Source: Falciphora oryzae (lineage: Eukaryota; Ascomycota; Sordariomycetes; Magnaporthales; Magnaporthaceae). From it: 64,000 bases of DNA. Positions 19,586-30,505 of this stretch are shown one piece after another; within the stretch, counting starts at the first letter, position 1; every line of letters begins with the position of its first letter. Position numbers and translations under genes: made by a program. Below the pieces are notes generated by a model. The model was given only the letters and a program-made list of their open reading frames with translations, was not told the DNA's origin and searched no databases. The stretch covers positions 1,743,132 to 1,807,131 of the forward strand of contig JNVV01000005.1 in assembly GCA_000733355.1 (NCBI GenBank), in the 5' to 3' direction.

Positions 19586-22431
19586 CTAGCGCCTACCCGA
19601 AGGATCAACGGGCAGACCGCGCGTGCTGACGGCCCTCAGAGTCGGGCCGAAGTGCCACAGCAGCAGCGGCATCAGGATGCAGATGGCGAGGGTCAGGATG
19701 GCGAGCAGCGTGTTGCCCCAGCCGAGGCCGAGGTCGTCATATATGGGCGGGCCGAAGAGCGGGAAGGCGAACTCGGAGATGTGTTGCAAAAAAGCGCCGA
19801 CAGCGTGCGCGCTGGCCGCGTACTCGAGCCCGTACGACTCGGTCACGTACGGCTGCAGGCTGAAGAAGCCCAGGATGAGCCCGATCGCCAGCAGGAAAGC
19901 GGCGAGGTCCGGGACCGCGTAGTGGTACTGGTTCTGCAGCGACCACCCGTACAGGATCAGGGCCGGCGGGATGAAGATGGCCGCCCCGCTGTTGACGGGG
20001 AGGCGCCACTCGGGCATGTGGCCGTTGGTCTGGTACTTTCTGCGGAAGTAGGCCGAGAACTGCGGACAGCCAAAGGTTAGCATGATGCGACTGTTGCAGC
20101 AGAGAAAAGATCGTTAATGAGGCTTACCCCATCGATAGCATAGCGACTGATGTGGAGCCCCAGCACGAAGCCGACGCCAAGGGCCATGTAGTTCAAACTC
20201 GCGCTGGCCTTGTCCATCTTGTAGATCTCGACAAAGCTCTTCTCGAAGTTGGAAAGGCTACGACAAGCATGTTAGTGCCATCCTTTCGATCCAGGCCCTC
20301 CCATGGACAATGAGCTTACATAAGGTACATGATGCCAAACAGATAGGCTCTGTAGCTGAACGGAACCTGAATGACGGGGTGGCACACCAGCATGATGAAG
20401 GGCAGGCAGATCTTCTTCATCATCCATTCGCTCTCGGTCTGGCCCGGCGTGTGGAACGGCGTGTGCAGCTTCTGGTTGCCCGTCTCCTGCCGGAGGCGCT
20501 TGGCCTTGCGCTCCAGCAGCACCCGGTGGTTCGACTCGTCGAGGCAGAAGAAGGCGAGCGCCACGGCGATGGTGCTAAAGATGGAGGTGCCCCAGAAGAT
20601 CCAGCGCCAGTTGCTGTCCTGCGTGACGAAGGCGCCGAAGATTGGAGCCAGGGCGCTGCCGAAAAAGGGGAGGTAGGCGTGGACCGCGTCGCCCCGCCCG
20701 CCCATCGGGGCCGGGTAGATGTCTGCGGTCAGGCCGGGGGCCAACTGGAACAGCGGAAAACAGATGTCAGCACTGGTTCGGTGCCATTAAGAGGAGACAA
20801 TACACCTCTGGCGCTTTGGCAACCTACCACCTGGGGAGCACTGGCACCGAGGCCACCGATAAAGCGAAAAGCGAGCAGCTGGGGTCCATTGGTGGCGAAG
20901 CCGCAGGCCGTGTTCCAAATCAAGTGCCAAAGGTGCGCGTAGCGGACAACAGGGGCACGGCCGTACGCCTCGATGAGCGGCGCCACGATGAAGGGGCCGA
21001 CCCCGGCGGCGAGCACGTTGAGCCCCTGTATGAGCTGCTGGGGCGTGCCCGGCGCGATGTCCAGCTCGGCCCCGATCACGTCCATGGCCGGGCCGACCAT
21101 GGTGGCCGAGAAGGGCGCGATGAAGCTGAATAGCGACAGGATGAGCGAGGTGGCGTACTTCTTGCGCATCGGCCAGTTTGCCGGGTTCTCTGGGTCGTCG
21201 GGGCCATCCCAGTCCACCTGAGGAGAGTGACGTCGCTCGTGTCAGCAAAATATTGGATGGACCGCGGACAAAAGACGGTGGGAAAACTTACCAGGTTCTT
21301 ATCCTCGATCTCTTTGGACGAGAAGTCGTCCCCTTGGCTCCCTGACCAACCCTGCGGGGCGCGTCCACCCCCACCTCCGCCACCTCTCATGGGCGGCCCC
21401 TGACGCTCGATGTGGCTGGCCTTCTCCCACTTGGCATCCAAAGACGAGTCCGTGGTCGGCGGAACCTGTGCCCACTCCATCCGGGAGCCGAGGGACGCAC
21501 TGTTGAGGGCTGTTGCTGACAGGATCTGCTCGGGCCCGGTCGAGGCGATGTTTAGGGGCGGCCCGGCACGTCGCTCGATCACGCTGGGCCGGTGGTCCTG
21601 CTGCCCCATCTGCTGCGGGATCTGGCTCGGGGCGGCCGAGAGCCGCTGCGGGCTGGAGCGGATGGCGTCGACGAGGGCGGCGATCTCGATCTGTTGAGGC
21701 TCGGGTGCCCGTCTGACCTCGGGAGGGGGCGCGGGCATCTCGGCCTGGTTCACCCGCAGGGCCTCGATCAGGGCCCGGGCCTGGTCCACGGTGACTGTGG
21801 CCCTCGGGTCCGCGGCGGGAGGGTACGCTGGCTGCGGCTGCGGGTAGTAGGCCAATGGGATGGACCCCGGGAGAGCCGGCACCGCGTAGTCTTCGGACGG
21901 CCTCGGCATGTGGTTGGGTCGGGACGGCGTGCGCCTGTGGCCGTAGGCCGAGGGCGGCCGGGACGGCATGCGAGGCTGCATCATGGTCCCCGACTGGCTC
22001 CGGCTCCTCGACGTCGGCTGGGCCGCTTCGTACCCCCCAGGGCTCACTCTCTCGGGCGAAAACACCTCGACCGGGTACGAGGCAGGCTCGGGTTGTGGGT
22101 ATCGAGACGGGTCCCGGAAGGCCAGGTCGGGCTGGCTGGCGAAGAAGGGAGGCTGGCTGACGGTGTGGGAGGAAAGAGGCTGCTGCATCGAGGGCCCCGG
22201 CCAGTCCCGCGTCGGCGAGCCGCCTTGGGCGGTGGCCATCACCACCGGCGCCGCCGTCGCCGTGGAGAGCGGCGGGAGCGTGACGGCCGCTGCCCCTCTG
22301 TCCTCCGGATAGCCTCGCTGCTGCGGTAGCTGGTAGCCGGCAGATCGTAATGGAGCGGCGGCGCGGTCCATCTGGGCGGCGACCTCGTCGTAGGCGCGGG
22401 GCGATGTTCGGGCTGCTGCTGAAGGATCCAT
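19586..22431 (-). CDS. MFS drug/polyamine antiporter with long disordered N-terminus
   Basis: Five exons: 22431-21292, 21217-20828, 20744-20320, 20257-20128 and 20059-19586. All introns are 62-83 nt with GT/AG ends and keep frame, giving 852 residues. Residues 1-375 are Pro/Ser/Gln/Arg-rich, with no domain and a poly-Gly run near 358. From the exon 1/2 junction the sequence becomes a DHA1-type transporter: VDWDGPDDPENPANWP is the usual entry motif, followed by 12 helices including ATMVGPAMDVIGAEL, APLIEAYGRAPV and YLPFFGSALAPIFGAFV. Relatives (Tpo1/Flu1-like) export polyamines or drugs at the plasma membrane. An upstream ATG at 22449 adds six residues. Ordinary members are 500-600 residues, so the N-terminal region is unusual; it is encoded by one exon that ends exactly at the transporter entry. 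Confidence 0.85.
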
Positions 22432-25400
22432 CGTGTGACGCACGTTCAAGAAAGGAGAGCGGAAAGAACGTCGAGACGACGGGATGCCGATCAGTGTGAG
22501 CTAAGCGCCCAAGCGAGCCCCATTCTCTATATACCGATGCTCTGGATATGACGCATGCTTTCTGCTGGACATGCATTGCCACGCCTTGCTCCCTCTTCCC
22601 CCGACCGGGAGACGCGGCTCTCGAACGGGGGAGCCATGGCCGGCATGGCTTCGAGGGCGTTGCGGCAGACCGAGGGTCTTGGGTTTCTTGGAAACCGTCG
22701 CAAGATTTGTCTTGCCTCGCAGGAATGGTGAAGGTATCCCTGGAATTCTAATAAGTTGCTTACGCACATGTGGTATCGACCAGACAGCCAATCAGATCAG
22801 GCATTTCTGCAGCCGCCGCCGTTGCTCTTTCCCTCCCAGGGTGTGCGCCGCTTGCATGTTGGTGGCGAAGTTGAGTAGGGAGAGGAAGGCAGACAGAGAG
22901 AGAAAGGCAAGGGGGCCACCCCAAGCCGGCGCCAAGAGTCGGGAGCAGCGCGGCCATCGGATGCCCGGCGTTAATTAGAGTGGCGCAGACTCGGTTTCGC
23001 CCAGCATCGATCAGACCGGCATGCGAGCTCAGGCGAGCAGAGCAATGGATCTAGCGATTTGCAACCCCCATATACCTGAGGAAGCGAATTATTGGCTAGC
23101 GTCGGTTTGAGTTGAGATTTACAACCGAAAACCGCACATCTTGCGGGGTGCGGGCAGGGGTGCTCCCGGACGCCGGCCTGAAATTGCCGAGGTCGCACTG
23201 CCAACATCGGACCATTTGCAGGGGTCCTTCCGCCTGCGCGAACCGAGCAGCGGAGATATTGAGCCTCTACGCAGGACGGGCCGGCCCTCGTCACCCTGGA
23301 CAGGGTGCTCCCGCGTCTACGTAGTACAGCCTCTGGTTCCAGGCCGGAGGGCGAATCCAGCGGCTGCACGAGCCGATCCACGCACGGCCAACTGGACTGC
23401 TTTATGCCAGACAAGTTGTACGCCGTCGTGGTGGCGCCGAGGTTCCCGGCTTTGCTGGCGAAGCAGAACCGAAGCGTCCTCGACGGCCTGTCAACGACTG
23501 GCGCTGACTCACCAGGGACCTGCTCGCGTTCTCGATAGCTTGGCGGCGAGGCTATGGGGCAATCCAGAGTTTCAAGCAGTTTCCCATCCAGGGGCCTCGC
23601 GATATTTTTACCAAAGCAGAATAGCAGTTGACCATTCCAAGCCACATTCCATAGCAAGGAGAGCCATATAGGGCGTGCAGCAGCACACTTTTATTTGTAT
23701 TGGCGGCAGGCGTCCCTCCCATTTTCTTTCCCGAATGTCTTTTTGCCATCCGCGCCCCCCGCCCCCCCCCCCTGACCGGTCGAGACGAAGGTCTCGGGCA
23801 AGGGGCTCGCTGGCTGACCTAGGTGTTAATTAAGAAATCCACATCCCGCTGTGTTTCGGTGTTTGCTTTCATCCATGCGGTTGTCACCAGACGCTGGCTC
23901 ACCGTAGAAAAGCGGCGGTGCCAGTCCGCGGGCCTTCATGCGCGCGCCCTCTCCTCGTCACGCCCGCCCCACTGCCGCCGGGCTCACCGTGTCTCTGATC
24001 ATCAGTGTCCTCTGTGGGCGGCGAGAGCCCTCCTGAGGGCCGGCTCTACGACTCGGGGTGCTGGCTCTTTATATCAGACCAAGAGTCAGTACCAAACGCC
24101 ACGGGTGGGTCTCAACGGAGATTCATACCAGCCCCCGACTCGGGGTCATGCTCACCGGCAGGGAACACCCATTGGGGGTTGCTTGGGGCTATATAAGCGC
24201 TCCGTGACCTATCATTTTTGACAATGGGAATTGCTTCAAGGCGAGGTCAAAATTCCCCGCATATCGACGGGGATGACGAAAGCGCCAGCGCCAAGACGAT
24301 GAGTTTGATGGCAGACTTCCACTTAAGCTTTGGGCGGGCAGTCTTTTGTTCGCTGCCCAGCCTGAGACCAACCGAAGGGTCTAGGAATGCTAGTTTTGCC
24401 AGCTTGGAACGGTTTACTGGATGCGGTAAAGTGAGTTAGACAGCCAGACCCTCTGGTCAGGCGGCCCGAAAGGCCCATGTGCAAATACACGTGCCGGCTT
24501 CGCTAACGCAGTGAGTAGTCCGCGCCAAATAGATATGACTGGGGTGACGCGCGGAACCTCCTGGACTTGTTGTGTGCTCGAGTGATAAGATGAGAAGCAA
24601 CAGGCAGGATAATTATGGGTCCTGCCTGAGGACTGTGGTTTTGAATTTGGACGTGGAAACTGTATGATATTAATTTGAAGATCTTCCGCCTTCTGCCACT
24701 TCACGTCGGCATAATCCGGACCTTAACCAACAAAAAGGACGCACAAACATACCCGAAAAACGACGCGTGTTTGGAACCCACAATTCGTGATGAAGTGACA
24801 TCAGAGCGCTGGATCTTTTTGGACAACAACTCGAGTCTAGAGCCCAATTGTGAAAGACCCAGCTTGGGGATTATGACAGCATGGATATCCTTGCTTCTCA
24901 ACTCAAAACGCGATGGAATTTGCAATAGGATATCAAGCTGATGAATTTGGGAAATCAAAGGCATCAGCACAGCCGACGTCTCGGCGCCAAGAGCCGTTAA
25001 GAGGGCCTGGACTCACTCTCAGAGGTCACCTCTTGATGTCTCTCCTTGCAGCAGTGTGTTTCGGCTCATAAAAACCATTTATCCTGACTTGGCTTTTGGA
25101 GTCTCTCCGCCAACGCCTCGGGTTGACGGACTTTGTTTTGGCATGTGGCAATGTCGGCACCCGGGGGGCTGGTTAGCCCGCGCTTTGAGCTTCCCGGAAT
25201 GTGATCGTGACGGTCGTGTGTATGCCGTGTGTCTCTAAGGTTTCTCCGGGCCAGCCGGAGTGCCAGTTCAAACAATGCTTCACGACGCTTATGCCACAAG
25301 CCCTGTAAGCTTGCCGTCCTACTGCCGCTTGTTCCACGGTGGTGTTGGCGAGCCGGAGAGAAGTTACGGCCTGACAAACATGCCGAGCGCACCACCGAAG

Positions 25401-25795
25401 AAGCCATTACCATGCCCCGACATCCACACCTACACCGTCAGATGAATGGATTCTGATTCACGCCCGTTTAATTAATTGAAACTGTTTGGACAGTCCTCCG
25501 CCCGCGATCGGTCCAGCCATCAACATGACAAACCACAGACCCCCGAGGCGTTTGGTGTGTGAACATGGTGTGAGTCGGCACGCAATCAACCCGGAACACA
25601 AACAAGACTCGGCGTCACGACGAGTGGCGGCCCGCCCGGACTGCCGGGAGTGGTTGCAAGCGCCGCACGGCAAATAAACACGGGCGTGGTGACGATCATT
25701 GCCGATCGCCCGGTTTGAATAATTAGAGCCTCATATCGGCCACACGAGACCCAGAAGTGCCACGCTTCGCCCGCGTAATGAGCTATTTGATAATT
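22432..25795. other. 3.4-kb region with no supported gene
   Basis: The longest frame (22971-23657, minus, 228 codons) overlaps similar frames on the other strand, lacks splice-supported extensions and matches no family I know. A C-rich run lies at 23755-23773. TATA-like sequences occur near 24068 and 24189. The region may contain non-coding or relic transposon DNA, but I found no terminal repeats. Confidence 0.4.
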
Positions 25796-27631
25796 TCAGT
25801 AGAGCCGGAACCTGACTTCCTCTCCCTCTGTCCCCTTGACGGCCTCTCCATTCATGACCCCGTATACAACGACATCGCCCGCTAATGTGTAGTCCAGACT
25901 TCCCCTTTCATCTCCATCTTTTTCTGCGGCCTCTCTCCTTTGGAGGAGCAGCGGAATGGCTGTTCCGCCGACAATCCATACCTCTTGCCCCGGGGTGGCA
26001 TTGCAGGGACCCAGCCCGAAGATACCGCCCTCCGTTATAAAGAGAGATTGCGAGCCCAGCATGTCCGAATGCCATCGATCCATCCTGATCGTCTTGCCAA
26101 GCGGCGGTACTCCATGTGGATTGCTGAGGGTACTCTCTCCGCCCGCAGGATGCTGACGCCTTGGGAAAGCCTTCCCCGTGACGACGCCGATGAGAGCGCG
26201 CATCCAATCCAGGCGGAGTTTTCCCGGGTGTTTCGTTTCGAATTTTCGCACGAGGCCGCACCATCTTGGGCTCTCAGACATTATCCAGTCAATTTCGTCG
26301 CCGACGTGATCGACCTGAGGCTCGTCCGGCCCCACCACCGCGATCTTGTCGACGTAGATCCCGCTGAGGAGGAGGGCGCGCGGCCGGGTCAGGCCGGGAC
26401 GGCCCGGCACCGGCTCGTCGATGGTCTCCAGCCCGATGGCGCTGTTCCGCATCCCGCGGTCGGCGGAGGCGCCGGCGAGCGGTTCCGAATTCCAAACGTC
26501 GTTGTGGTTGTAGAACCGGGAACGATCCCAGTCCGCTGCCCGCATCGTCCAGTCGACGGCCCACGACGGCAGCCCGGCGATGTTGTGGGGCGTGCCGCGC
26601 CGGCCGATGAGCGGGCGCAGGCTTTGTTCGTAGCGTATCAGGTCGGCGGTGACGCCGGCGAACAAAGTGCAAACATCGACCGTGTAGTCGCAAGCGCTCG
26701 CGTTTGCACTGGGGAGTGTAACGTCGTTCCGGAACCCGAGGAGTCCGTATACTTTGTCGCGCGGGTCCGTTGACTGCCGGAAGCGCCAGCGCCAGAGGAG
26801 TGAGAGCGGATCTTCCCAGCGGGAGATGGATAAACCGCGCATTTTGCTAGTTAGGTCCTTGAACGCGCCATTGCGAGAAAATTCGATGGGTGCATCGTCT
26901 GCCGTAAAATGTCCAGGGGTGCTGTCGTCGCTCGAACCACCTTCGCTGGATGCTTCGTCGCTGGGATCCTTGAAGAATGTCTCAGAGGCTTCGTGAAGCG
27001 AGCAAAAGGGTAGGGACAAGCCACACCAATACACCGTCAAGGCTGGTGGAAGCAAAGCTTCCTGAACCGTCCAGATTCGGTTCCACCACGGCGCGATCAT
27101 CGCCAACTTGAAGGCTGCAGCGGCCTTGGCACGCAGAGCACCGTCCTGCAGCCACGGCGGGCGCGGACCGTCGCGAGCCATCCAGGAGATCATTTCGAAC
27201 GCCATCTCGGCACCCAACCGATCAACCCCGTCTTCACCACCCCAAAAAATAGCGCATTGGGTGCAGGATTTGTATATCCGGCCCATCAGCCTCACCTGCT
27301 TGGTCTTTTCCGCGTCGTCGGATTGGTTGATGCAAAGCGCGTCGACCCAGATGGTGCGACCTTCGTCTGGTTTTCGAAGCCGCCGTAAAACTCCGTGGAC
27401 GCTTTCGCCGAGCTGAACGGGCGAACTGTCGATCAAGATGTGTGCTGGCTCGACGGCTGGTCCCTTGAGATCTCCCCAGACGTACGAAACGGTCTCGTAC
27501 TTGACGTCTGCATCGTCAAGACTGGCGATGTCGTAAGTGCACTCTATTGGCGAGTCTCCCTTCCCAGCATGCACCTGCAGCAGCCGAATCTGCGAGGAGG
27601 CGTCGGGAAGGTCGGGTAATACAGCTATCAT
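25796..27631 (-). CDS. HET-domain (heterokaryon incompatibility) protein
   Basis: A single intact exon of 611 residues. The HET domain occupies roughly residues 40-200: YETVSYVWGD at 45-54 and IWVDALCINQSDDAEKTKQV from 94 are its two hallmark blocks, and RIYKSCTQCAIFWGG follows. The rest matches the long C-terminal part typical of HET proteins, including a DPRDKVYGLLGF block near residue 290. Such proteins act in the cytosol and can trigger cell death when incompatible fungi fuse; most family members have unknown specificity. No NLR or SesB partner lies next to it. The intact frame contrasts with the many broken recognition genes elsewhere in the window. Confidence 0.92.
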   Translation of the reverse strand: MIAVLPDLPDASSQIRLLQVHAGKGDSPIECTYDIASLDDADVKYETVSYVWGDLKGPAVEPAHILIDSSPVQLGESVHGVLRRLRKPDEGRTIWVDALCINQSDDAEKTKQVRLMGRIYKSCTQCAIFWGGEDGVDRLGAEMAFEMISWMARDGPRPPWLQDGALRAKAAAAFKLAMIAPWWNRIWTVQEALLPPALTVYWCGLSLPFCSLHEASETFFKDPSDEASSEGGSSDDSTPGHFTADDAPIEFSRNGAFKDLTSKMRGLSISRWEDPLSLLWRWRFRQSTDPRDKVYGLLGFRNDVTLPSANASACDYTVDVCTLFAGVTADLIRYEQSLRPLIGRRGTPHNIAGLPSWAVDWTMRAADWDRSRFYNHNDVWNSEPLAGASADRGMRNSAIGLETIDEPVPGRPGLTRPRALLLSGIYVDKIAVVGPDEPQVDHVGDEIDWIMSESPRWCGLVRKFETKHPGKLRLDWMRALIGVVTGKAFPRRQHPAGGESTLSNPHGVPPLGKTIRMDRWHSDMLGSQSLFITEGGIFGLGPCNATPGQEVWIVGGTAIPLLLQRREAAEKDGDERGSLDYTLAGDVVVYGVMNGEAVKGTEGEEVRFRLY

Positions 27632-28547
27632 GCTGTGGTTATGTCGGGGAGAACGGGTAACTTTGCATTTTTAGGTGTTAGCCTTGATGTTCTAGATGTG
27701 GTGTTGTCGATACACTAAAATTCGAACCTAAGAAAGGAGCGATCTCCTAGCAATTTATTGACTACAGCCTTACATCTTACCTGAGCTATCGGGGGGAAAA
27801 AAAAAACATCAATCGTTCGCTGACATCCGTGTTGGATGTACAGGTAGCCATTTTTATCCCAGGCACCCATTTTTAGGTAGGTCGCGTGGCCATTGAGCAA
27901 GGCGCGTTCGTAAATGCAGAGTCGATCTACAGTACATCATCTGCTATGGGAGGGGGAGCTGGCAGCAGCATTGGGCACCTAAAACAGCCCAGCCCCACGC
28001 TTATGATGGGTGTCGATCGGCCACCCGAATCTAGGGCTGGAGACGGGCGCTTAGATTGACGCCTGGCGGAATCTTGCTGTATAAAATCAATGTTATTCGT
28101 TGCATTGCTGGTCCAACCAGCACGACGGGTGCATCAGGGATGGGCAGGCAGTCAGCGCTGTTCCCGGGTGGGAAAGCGCGGTTACGGAATGGCACGAATC
28201 GCGAACAGCAGAACGAAAGGAGCTGAACTGAGGATTTGGCTTCCTTCCATCCTCCATGTGGTGGCCGGCATTACCGCCATCGATACACCTACTGCATAAT
28301 TCCGGAGAATAGTGGTGGTGGCTCCAGACGAGGATGTGCATAGCTGGTTCGTCTAAGTGGAGTGGGGTCAAGGACGACGGGTTTTCTTCTCTTTTTTTTC
28401 TTTTCTTCTTTTTCTCTCCGCTTCTCTCCCACTCGAAATGTCGTCAGCAACATCCCGGATGCTTCCATGGGTTCCCGGGCAGCTGGCCGCCATGGTTCGC
28501 CTGTTCACGATCCAGCAGATTGGCTCGAGTGCTTGCCGAGCTAAGGG
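27632..28547. other. Intergenic, no gene seen
   Basis: Region upstream of the HET gene. A tRNA-like relic near 27715-27796 was examined and not called. A T/C-rich run (28383-28425) lies just before the MITE. Confidence 0.4.
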
Positions 28548-29075
28548 CATGATCGGCAGTACCGGTCGGGCCTCGCCCGACCGGGCAGGTCGCTCGAGAC
28601 AGGGGTATTTTATTTGATCTTGACGCGTTATACCCAAATTAGTAGGGGTTTGGCCTCAGCCGGATTGCTCATCCCTGAGCCAGGTTTACAAGGGTCGAAA
28701 CCAATGTACTCCTTGGCAAAGGAGCCCAGGCAAAAGCAATTGCGATTTTGATTGGCTCGATTGCTGGCACAATTGCCCAATAGCTACGGGAAATAGCCGG
28801 ACTGAAAAGGTCCGGCTATTTTCCTGGATATGGCCAAATTTCTAAAAACCCAACGTGCGAATCATATAGTGCGGGTTTCTACCAGTACTATTTACCGAAA
28901 ATAGCAATTGGCTATGGCAGGGTTAGGGTTAGGGATCGGGTTATGGCCAGGGTTAGTACCGTTTGTGCCGTATTTAGCACTGTGTCCGTGCCACAGATAA
29001 CGTCGGACGATCCCTGCCACTTTTTTCGCACCTCTGCCCGGTCGGGAGAGGCACGACCGGTACTGCCGATTATGC
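28548..29075. mobile_element. 528-bp MITE-like element with 42-bp terminal inverted repeats
   Basis: The left end (28548-28589) and the reverse complement of the right end (29034-29075) match at 39 of 42 positions, starting GCATRATCGGCAGTACCGG. No protein is encoded between them. If the true ends are ATCGGCAG, the flanking dinucleotides are TG on the left and TA on the right, consistent with a decayed TA target duplication of the Tc1/mariner-pogo type. Internally there is a perfect 12-bp hairpin AAATAGCCGGAC/GTCCGGCTATTT near 28791-28821 and two and a half TTAGGG units at 28919-28933. Class assignment is inferred. Confidence 0.75.
28919..28933 (+). repeat. Short interstitial telomere-like repeat
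   Basis: GGGTTAGGGTTAGGG, followed by degenerate GGGTTATGG and AGGGTTAG. It matches the fungal telomere unit TTAGGG and lies inside the MITE-like element. Confidence 0.8.
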
Positions 29076-29696
29076 TTTAAATAATGTGCGTGGCAGCGAC
29101 GCAAACCGAAGAAGGGAAAATTAAGCTTGCGTTGGCAGCCTGGTGCACATCATGGCGCCTCCGTGCGTTGCGCACCTCCAGCCGGATACGGTCGGTTCAC
29201 CCGGGCAGGTCTTTTCCAGAGCAAAATTCAGATCAGAAGAAGGCTGAAGTCGAGATGGAGGCGGTGTCTTGGCGACAACGACACGGCGAAGGCGAATCTT
29301 GTCAAGGTTGGTTCCCATGGCGGCGGAATGGTCGGCATCAGTTGCCCGTGCGTCTCGGCTGCCAAGCAGCAGACGACAGCATCGCTGGCGACACTGGCGT
29401 CAGTGAGTTCATCCCCTCTCCAGCTCATCTGATAGTCTAGCAACCGAAGAAGCCACGGTCAAACAAGCCGAGTCCGAGGCCCATCCGAGCGACGTTAAAG
29501 GCCGGACCTCCGATGCAAAGGCGCAGGCCATCCATTGATCCCCGTGGCCATCCTTCAAAATGCAACCCCGTACCGACGCAAAAGCCCAGAGAGCCAAGCT
29601 GCCGCCTCCTGCCGCCCTGTCGACTTCCCTCTGCGCTTGAACTTGGCAGCATAAACCCTATCCACCATCCCTTCACGCTCCCAAGAACAAGAAACC

Positions 29697-30284
29697 ATGG
29701 TCGCATCGCAGTCCCGGCGCCCGGTGGAGATGGCGCATTTCGTGATACGCACGAGGGACATGGACACCACCGTCGACTTCTATCAGAAGCTGCTCGACGC
29801 CGAGGTCGTGCAGCGGACCGAGCACCTAACTTTTCTGAGCTACGACCACGAGCACCACCGACTGGCGGTCGCCCTGGACCCGTCGGCACTCCCGAGGCCG
29901 AGGGCACGGCAGTCCAACGGGTCCGGGACCGCGACGTTGGCAGCGCCACCAGCCATGTGTGGCTTCGACCACGTGGCGTTCACCATCCATTCCCTGGGTG
30001 ACCTGTTGCGCGGCTATCGGGCGCGGAAAGACTTGGGCATCGAGCCGCTCTACTGCGTCAACCACGGCATCTCGGTCAGCATGTACTATGCCGATCCGGA
30101 TGGGAACAAGGTCGAGCTGCAGGCGCAGGCCTTCGCTGACCCAGAGGTGGCCAAGGCATACATGCAGGGCCCGGAGTTCGCCAAGGATCCGCGGGGTCCA
30201 GCGTTCGATCCCGACCTCTTACTACAGGCCCTTGAGGGGGGCGAGAGTGAGGCCCATCTGCTGGCACAGATGGCTGGGAAGTGA
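29697..30284 (+). CDS. VOC-fold (glyoxalase/extradiol dioxygenase-like) protein
   Basis: A single exon of 195 residues. The βαβββ repeats of the vicinal oxygen chelate superfamily are visible. MAHFVIRTRDMDTTVDFYQ begins the first half and GFDHVAFTIHSLGDLL the second. The likely metal ligands are His14, His92 and Glu140 (NKVELQAQ). This arrangement resembles catechol 2,3-dioxygenase-like enzymes, and it could cleave aromatic diols or act on another substrate; the substrate cannot be told. No signal peptide is visible, so it is probably cytosolic. It converges with the membrane cyclase-like gene 222 bp downstream; a functional link is possible but unproven. Confidence 0.88.
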   Translation: MVASQSRRPVEMAHFVIRTRDMDTTVDFYQKLLDAEVVQRTEHLTFLSYDHEHHRLAVALDPSALPRPRARQSNGSGTATLAAPPAMCGFDHVAFTIHSLGDLLRGYRARKDLGIEPLYCVNHGISVSMYYADPDGNKVELQAQAFADPEVAKAYMQGPEFAKDPRGPAFDPDLLLQALEGGESEAHLLAQMAGK

Positions 30285-30505
30285 AGCTGGTCAAGAAAAT
30301 GTCGCATGACAACAACACCATGGCATGTAGGCACGGATATCGGGCCCAACAATTCTCAGGATTACATCTTGACGTATCTAGCTCAAGGCAACGTCCTGCT
30401 CTTCCGCGCCCGATTCTTCCTCCGCGACCCCTCATCTATGTTGTCTTCTCGCTGTGTCGTCCAAGCCTAGTCCCGGTGACTAGTCCAGAGCTTCTCTACG
30501 TCCCA

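Noticed and set aside
22971..23657. 228-codon minus-strand open frame
   Set aside because: No family, no splice-supported extension, and overlapping open frames on the other strand; most likely chance.
27712..27800. tRNA-like sequence on the minus strand with GCTCAG and GGTTCGAAT boxes
   Set aside because: The acceptor arms do not pair and the anticodon stem is not definable; at best a decayed tRNA.
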